DNA from: Seohaeicola saemankumensis
GTDB taxonomy: Bacteria > Pseudomonadota > Alphaproteobacteria > Rhodobacterales > Rhodobacteraceae
DNA length: 64,000 nt
Direction: 5' to 3'
Assembly: GCF_042678485.1 (NCBI RefSeq)
Contig: NZ_JBHTKR010000004.1
Coordinates: forward strand, 434,001-498,000
Under the pieces are notes generated by a model, which was given only the letters and a program-made list of their open reading frames with translations, was not told the origin of the DNA and made no database searches. Both the position numbers and the translations under genes were made by a program. Positions 60,587 to 64,000 of this stretch are shown piece by piece (within the stretch, counting starts at the first letter, position 1; the number at the start of each line of letters is the position of its first letter).

Positions 60587-61770
60587 TCACGCTGGGCGGA
60601 CAGACCTATGCGCTGGATGATCCGGCGGTGGTGCTGGTGCTGGCAGGTCTGCTGCTGGCGCTGCTGGTCGTGATCCTGTTGATCCTTGCGCTGCGTGCTG
60701 CGGCCCGGTCTGCAAGGCTGGCGGAACCACTGGCGCAGCAGATGGCCTATATGGCCTCGCGGGTGCAGGGCCTGGGCGATGGGCAGCAGCAGCTTTCCGG
60801 TGGTCTGACCCATGTGGCCGAGGCGCAGGCGGCATCGCAGGCGCAGATGATGCGTCTGATGGAGCAACGTCTGGCCCATGTCACCGGACAGATGACAGAA
60901 ACCCTGCATGGATCGGCCCGCCGCACCGCGCAGTCGCTGGGCGAATTGCAGCAAAGGCTGGCCGCTATCGACAAGGCGCAGGACAACATCACCAAGCTGT
61001 CGGGCGATGTGCTGTCCTTGCAGGATATCCTGTCCAACAAGCAGACGCGCGGCGCCTTCGGCGAGATCCAGTTGCACGATATTGTCGGCAAGGCGCTGCC
61101 TGCGGACAGCTACAAGATGCAGGCGACGCTGTCGAACGGGCGGCGGGCCGATTGCCTGATCCATCTGCCCAACCCGCCTGGCCCTATCGTGGTGGACAGC
61201 AAGTTCCCGCTGGAAGCCTATGAGGCGTTGCGGCGTGCGGATAATCCGAACGACCTCAATCGCGCGGCCAGCCTGCTGCGCCAATCCGTGCGCGGCCATA
61301 TCAAGGCGATTGCCGAGCGTTACATCATCGAAGGCGAAACCGCCGACGGTGCGCTGATGTTCCTGCCCTCCGAGGCGGTCTATGCCGAATTGCACGCCAA
61401 TTTCCCCGAACTGGTGCGCGAAGGCTTTGCCGCGCGCGTCTGGATCGTGTCGCCCACCACCTGCATGGCCACGTTGAACACCATGCGTGCGATCCTCAAG
61501 GATGCGCGCATGCGCGAACAGGCGGGGGCCATCAGGCGTGAACTGGGCCTTCTGTCGCAGGATGTGGACCGTCTGGGCCAAAGGGTCGAGAATCTGGATC
61601 GTCATTTCGGCCAGGCCGCGCGCGACATTGCGGATATCAAGGTCAGCGCCGACAAGGCCGGGCGCCGCGCCAAACGGCTGGACAATTTCGATTTCGAGGA
61701 TGTCGTACCCGACGTCGAGGCCGATCAGCCACCTCTTGTTCTGGCGCAGGGGCAAAGACGCGATCCCTGA
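60583..61770 (+). CDS. rmuC: DNA recombination protein RmuC
   Basis: 395 residues from the ATG at 60583, overlapping the mutL stop. An N-terminal helix (LVLAGLLLALLVVILLILAL) is followed by a coiled coil of about 100 residues and then the RmuC nuclease-like domain. Its blocks are TRGAFGEIQLHDIVGKALP, PIVVDSKFPLEAYEALRRAD, YIIEGETADGALMFLPSEAV and ARVWIVSPTTCMATLNTMRA, with the Asp-Ser-Lys and related residues of a restriction-like fold. RmuC limits inversions at short repeats in E. coli. A bidirectional terminator follows. Confidence 0.93.
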   Translation: MITLGGQTYALDDPAVVLVLAGLLLALLVVILLILALRAAARSARLAEPLAQQMAYMASRVQGLGDGQQQLSGGLTHVAEAQAASQAQMMRLMEQRLAHVTGQMTETLHGSARRTAQSLGELQQRLAAIDKAQDNITKLSGDVLSLQDILSNKQTRGAFGEIQLHDIVGKALPADSYKMQATLSNGRRADCLIHLPNPPGPIVVDSKFPLEAYEALRRADNPNDLNRAASLLRQSVRGHIKAIAERYIIEGETADGALMFLPSEAVYAELHANFPELVREGFAARVWIVSPTTCMATLNTMRAILKDARMREQAGAIRRELGLLSQDVDRLGQRVENLDRHFGQAARDIADIKVSADKAGRRAKRLDNFDFEDVVPDVEADQPPLVLAQGQRRDP

Positions 61771-61775
61771 ACGCA

Positions 61776-61803
61776 AAAGGGCGGCCCTGATGGACCGCCC
61801 TTT
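61776..61803. terminator. Bidirectional terminator between rmuC and chrR
   Basis: A 9-bp stem A3 GGGCGG (61776-61784) / CCGCCC T3 (61795-61803) with a partly paired loop. Short T runs follow on both strands (TTT on plus; TTTTG on minus). It lies six bases after the rmuC stop. Confidence 0.7.
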
Positions 61804-61824
61804 GGTGTCTGGATCCGTGCCGGA

Positions 61825-62493
61825 TCAGATACGGAAGAAGGGTTGCGCGATGCGCGGGATCAGCTTGTTGAACCGCAACGGCGCATCCGTCGCTGCAAGG
61901 CAGATGCAATCCTCGCCGATGTCCGCAACCGGAGTATGGGTCAGATCCTCATCCGCGATCTCGATGTCGCCGCGGCCAAAACGGTCGGTCTCATCCACGA
62001 AGGCGCCTTGCAGAACCAGCGTCAGCTCCATCCCGCGATGGCCATGATCAGGCACGGCCGTGCCTGCAGGGATATAGAGCAGCCGTGCCGAGGCTTCTTT
62101 GGAGGTCGGCAGAATCGCCTGTTTCACGCCCATGCCGATGGGTTTCCACTTCACCTTGTCGACATCGCCACCCACGTAGTCACGCAGCGGGGCCGGCAAG
62201 ACCGAAGCGCCCTGCGCGCTGGGCGAAGGCCGCTTCACGGGGCTCAGCGCCCCGGATGTGATCAGGCGCATCGTCTCGGCGAAACAATCCTCGGCCACGG
62301 GTTGGCTGTCCGTGCCGTCCAGAAGCGCGCCGCCGACGCTGTCGAAACTTGCCAGTTGTGCACGGCAGTCGTCACACATCGACACATGGGCGGCGACGAT
62401 CAGGTTGAACGCCTCCGGCAGCGTGCCGGCGGAATAGGCCATCAGCAGCTGGTCGGTCAGATGATGTTTCACGTTATGCATCTCGATATTCAC
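61825..62493 (-). CDS. chrR: ChrR-type zinc anti-sigma factor
   Basis: 222 residues with a GTG start at 62493 that overlaps the rpoE stop (GTGA); an ATG four codons later is the alternative. ChrR binds RpoE and releases it in response to singlet oxygen. The N-terminal anti-sigma domain has the zinc set HH (10-11), H36, C40 and C43 in AAHVSMCDDCRAQ, as in Rhodobacter ChrR. The C-terminal cupin domain, needed for the singlet-oxygen response in that protein, shows VPDHGHRGMELTLVLQGAFV (His-x-His and Glu metal ligands). Length is close to the Rhodobacter protein (about 213). Confidence 0.94.
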   Translation of the reverse strand: MNIEMHNVKHHLTDQLLMAYSAGTLPEAFNLIVAAHVSMCDDCRAQLASFDSVGGALLDGTDSQPVAEDCFAETMRLITSGALSPVKRPSPSAQGASVLPAPLRDYVGGDVDKVKWKPIGMGVKQAILPTSKEASARLLYIPAGTAVPDHGHRGMELTLVLQGAFVDETDRFGRGDIEIADEDLTHTPVADIGEDCICLAATDAPLRFNKLIPRIAQPFFRI

Positions 62494-63035
62494 TTCATTG
62501 CATGGCGCAGTCTGTCCAACGCCAATCTGATGCGGGATTTGATCGTGCCAAGGGGCAGACCCGTCTGATCTGCGATTTCGCTATGCGACAAATCGCCGAA
62601 ATAGGCTTTTTCGATCAGTTCCCTTTGTTTCGCGGGCAGGGCGGCAATCGCGCGCCCCAGTTGTTCGCTTTCCTGTTGCAGGCTCAGGATGTCTGCCTGA
62701 TCCGGCTCTTCCTCGGGGCCCCAGTCCAGATCTTCCGGCTCGGGGCGGCGTTGCTTGCGCAGCGCGTCGATCTTCCTGTTCCGGGCGATCGTGAACACCC
62801 AGGTGGCGACCGAGGCGCGGGATGCATCGAACAGATGCGCCTTCTGCCACAGCGTCGCCATCACCTCTTGCGTGCACTCCTCGGCCAGGGTTGCGTCGGC
62901 CCCGGACCGCATCAGAAATGCCTTAACCCGCGGGGCGAAATACTGGAACAGCTCGGCAAAGGCCGTCTGATCCTGATCATCCCTGATGCGGGTCATGTGG
63001 GTGATCCAGTCGGTCGGATCGTATTTTGTCTTCAT
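62490..63035 (-). CDS. rpoE: RpoE-type ECF sigma factor (singlet-oxygen response)
   Basis: 181 residues from the ATG at 63035; the longer frame (58 codons more) is rejected as it crosses the promoter. Region 2 is visible as FAPRVKAFLMRSGADATLAE, ECTQEVMATLWQKAHLFD and ASVATWVFTIARNRKIDALR, and region 4 as LPAKQRELIEKAYFGDLSHS with EIADQTGLPLGTIKSRIRLA. The sequence closely follows the Rhodobacter sphaeroides RpoE that turns on genes against singlet oxygen made during photosynthesis. chrR lies directly downstream. A matching promoter (TGATCC-N18-TAATCA) lies upstream, consistent with self-activation. Confidence 0.95.
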   Translation of the reverse strand: MKTKYDPTDWITHMTRIRDDQDQTAFAELFQYFAPRVKAFLMRSGADATLAEECTQEVMATLWQKAHLFDASRASVATWVFTIARNRKIDALRKQRRPEPEDLDWGPEEEPDQADILSLQQESEQLGRAIAALPAKQRELIEKAYFGDLSHSEIADQTGLPLGTIKSRIRLALDRLRHAMK

Positions 63036-63151
63036 GGCCAACGGCTGCGCCTTCGTGGACAAATCTGTCTTGCCCCCTGTCCTAGCACGCAGGGCGGCCG
63101 GGGACGAGGCGACATTTGCTTCCGAAGGATCAACGACGTTGAACATGCAAG

Positions 63152-63181
63152 TGATTACGGGGGCATGACGCGACTGGATCA
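63152..63181 (-). promoter_or_regulatory. RpoE-type promoter of rpoE-chrR
   Basis: Read on the minus strand: TGATCC (63181-63176), 18 bases, TAATCA (63157-63152). TGATCC-N18-TAAxxA is the promoter form I recall for Rhodobacter RpoE. It lies 117 bases upstream of the rpoE start. Confidence 0.65.
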
Positions 63182-63205
63182 CCACGCATCTGATTTTTCT
63201 GTAAA

Positions 63206-63235
63206 TCATCCAAAACGCGATTTACTGCGTATCTA
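63206..63235 (+). promoter_or_regulatory. Possible RpoE-type promoter for the flavin amine oxidase gene
   Basis: TCATCC (63206-63211), 18 bases, TATCTA (63230-63235), 39 bases before the start at 63275. One mismatch in the -35 and a loose -10 make it tentative. A TGATTT/AAATCA dyad (63191-63208) lies just upstream. Confidence 0.35.
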
Positions 63236-63274
63236 CCCCAAAGACCAATCCAGAAAGACCGGAGTCAGAACCAC

Positions 63275-64000
63275 ATGCCATTCGAAGCGGGCCGCGTCGC
63301 CCCAAGAAAAATAGCCGTCATCGGAGCAGGGATTTCAGGCATGGGGGCCGCGCATATGCTGGCGGATACCCATCACGTGACCCTGTTCGAGGCAGAGCCC
63401 CGACTTGGCGGCCATGCCCGTACCATCGTGGCGGGCAAGAACGGCGATCAGCCGGTTGATACCGGTTTCATCGTGTTCAATTATGCCAACTACCCGCACA
63501 TGGCAGCGCTGTTCGATCGTCTGGATGTGCCGGTTGTCAAATCGAACATGAGCTTTGGGGCCTCTCTCAAGGGGGGGCAACTGGAATACGCGCTGACCAG
63601 CCTGTCAGCGCTGTTCGCGCAGAAGCGCAACATCGTGAACCCCAAATTCCTGGGCATGGTGCGCGATATTCTGAAATTCAACGCGCAGGCGCTGATCATC
63701 GCGCAGGACCGCAGCCTGACGACCGGGCAATTCCTGGCGCAGCTTGGCACCGGCGACTGGTTCCGCGATTACTATCTTCTGCCCCTGTCCGGCGCGATCT
63801 GGTCCACGCCTGTCGAGCAGATCATGGATTTTCCCGCCCATGCGATGATCCGGTTCTTCGAGAACCACGCGCTGTTGAACACCACGGGGCAGCACCAATG
63901 GTTCACGGTGCAGGGTGGATCGGTCGAATACGTGCGCCGCTTGGGTGACGCGATGCGCGCGCAGGGCGTGACCTTCCGCCTGGGCACGCCGATCGATGCC
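63275..64000 (+). CDS. FAD-dependent amine oxidase-like protein, N-terminal part (cut by window end)
   Basis: 242 residues are visible from the ATG at 63275 (GGAG 11 bases upstream) to the right edge. The Rossmann FAD motif is IAVIGAGISGMGAAHML near residue 13, followed by TLFEAEPRLGGHARTI, and PVDTGFIVFNYANYPHM. QWFTVQGGSVEYVRRL appears near the end. The type matches the flavin amine oxidase that stands divergent from rpoE-chrR in Rhodobacter and is part of its RpoE regulon, in an operon with a cyclopropane-fatty-acyl-phospholipid synthase. The rest of that operon would lie to the right of the window. Confidence 0.88.
   Translation, partial: MPFEAGRVAPRKIAVIGAGISGMGAAHMLADTHHVTLFEAEPRLGGHARTIVAGKNGDQPVDTGFIVFNYANYPHMAALFDRLDVPVVKSNMSFGASLKGGQLEYALTSLSALFAQKRNIVNPKFLGMVRDILKFNAQALIIAQDRSLTTGQFLAQLGTGDWFRDYYLLPLSGAIWSTPVEQIMDFPAHAMIRFFENHALLNTTGQHQWFTVQGGSVEYVRRLGDAMRAQGVTFRLGTPIDA

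Noticed and set aside
63127..63132. Second TGATCC on the minus strand upstream of rpoE
   Set aside because: Eighteen bases downstream the sequence is CTCGTC, without the TAA of the -10; the copy at 63181 is much better.

Overview
The window is a high-GC stretch of bacterial chromosome, packed with genes on both strands. Gene content and protein sequences point to a member of the Rhodobacterales (Paracoccaceae/Roseobacter group). The supporting signs are a TauR/Tpa/Xsc taurine pathway, an RpoE-ChrR singlet-oxygen switch, GlcDEF, DUF1523 and DUF482 proteins, and an extended TauC permease. I see no rRNA, convincing tRNA, insertion sequence, phage gene or CRISPR array.

Layout. 1-5077: end of a DUF58 / DUF4159 / membrane-protein operon of unknown function. 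5082-6205: two small minus-strand genes. 6292-10523: glycolate oxidase glcDEF with a small membrane protein between glcE and glcF. 10582-17625: mixed single genes (secreted trypsin-like protease, Hsp20 with a sigma32-like promoter, YqaA, succinate-semialdehyde dehydrogenase, arylformamidase-like hydrolase, P1 peptidase, cupin, two membrane proteins).

17626-33300: the main accessory block, an almost complete taurine dissimilation locus. TauABC imports taurine. Tpa transaminates it to sulfoacetaldehyde, and Xsc cleaves that to acetyl phosphate plus sulfite. Pta and AckA send acetyl phosphate to acetyl-CoA or to acetate plus ATP. A DMSO-reductase-family complex without a Tat signal, best read as the cytoplasmic sulfite:quinone oxidoreductase SoeABC, would remove the sulfite. 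A 50-residue membrane protein is coupled by ATGA overlaps between soeA and soeB. The MocR-type regulator TauR is encoded here. Paired CTGGACYTAA-like direct repeats lie upstream of xsc, between tauR and a small monooxygenase-fold gene, and upstream of tpa.

33356-46881: glycerate 2-kinase, OmpA-like protein, peroxidase-like protein, acetyltransferase, MoaB/CinA-type protein, SfsA, methionine aminopeptidase, MFS transporter, RsmD, ferredoxin reductase, peroxiredoxin, and a five-gene minus-strand run (RidA, GDPD, DUF482, PhhB, MscS). 46989-50047: a type I secretion adaptor and ABC exporter with no substrate gene nearby. 50230-53978: MlaA and MlaC, then PBP1A on the other strand. 54234-55910: glnK-amtB. 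56035-61770: rhodanese, LysR regulator, PuuD urate hydroxylase, mutL, rmuC. 61825-64000: chrR and rpoE diverging from a flavin amine oxidase cut by the window edge, with an RpoE-type promoter between them.

Several short intergenic repeats recur: three copies of GGGGATATTT-N3-GCAAGAAGAAAC and two copies of a related GAGTATTT...GATGAAA element. Strong hairpin terminators separate many of the transcription units. Function calls rest on recognisable motifs and gene context; no database search was run.
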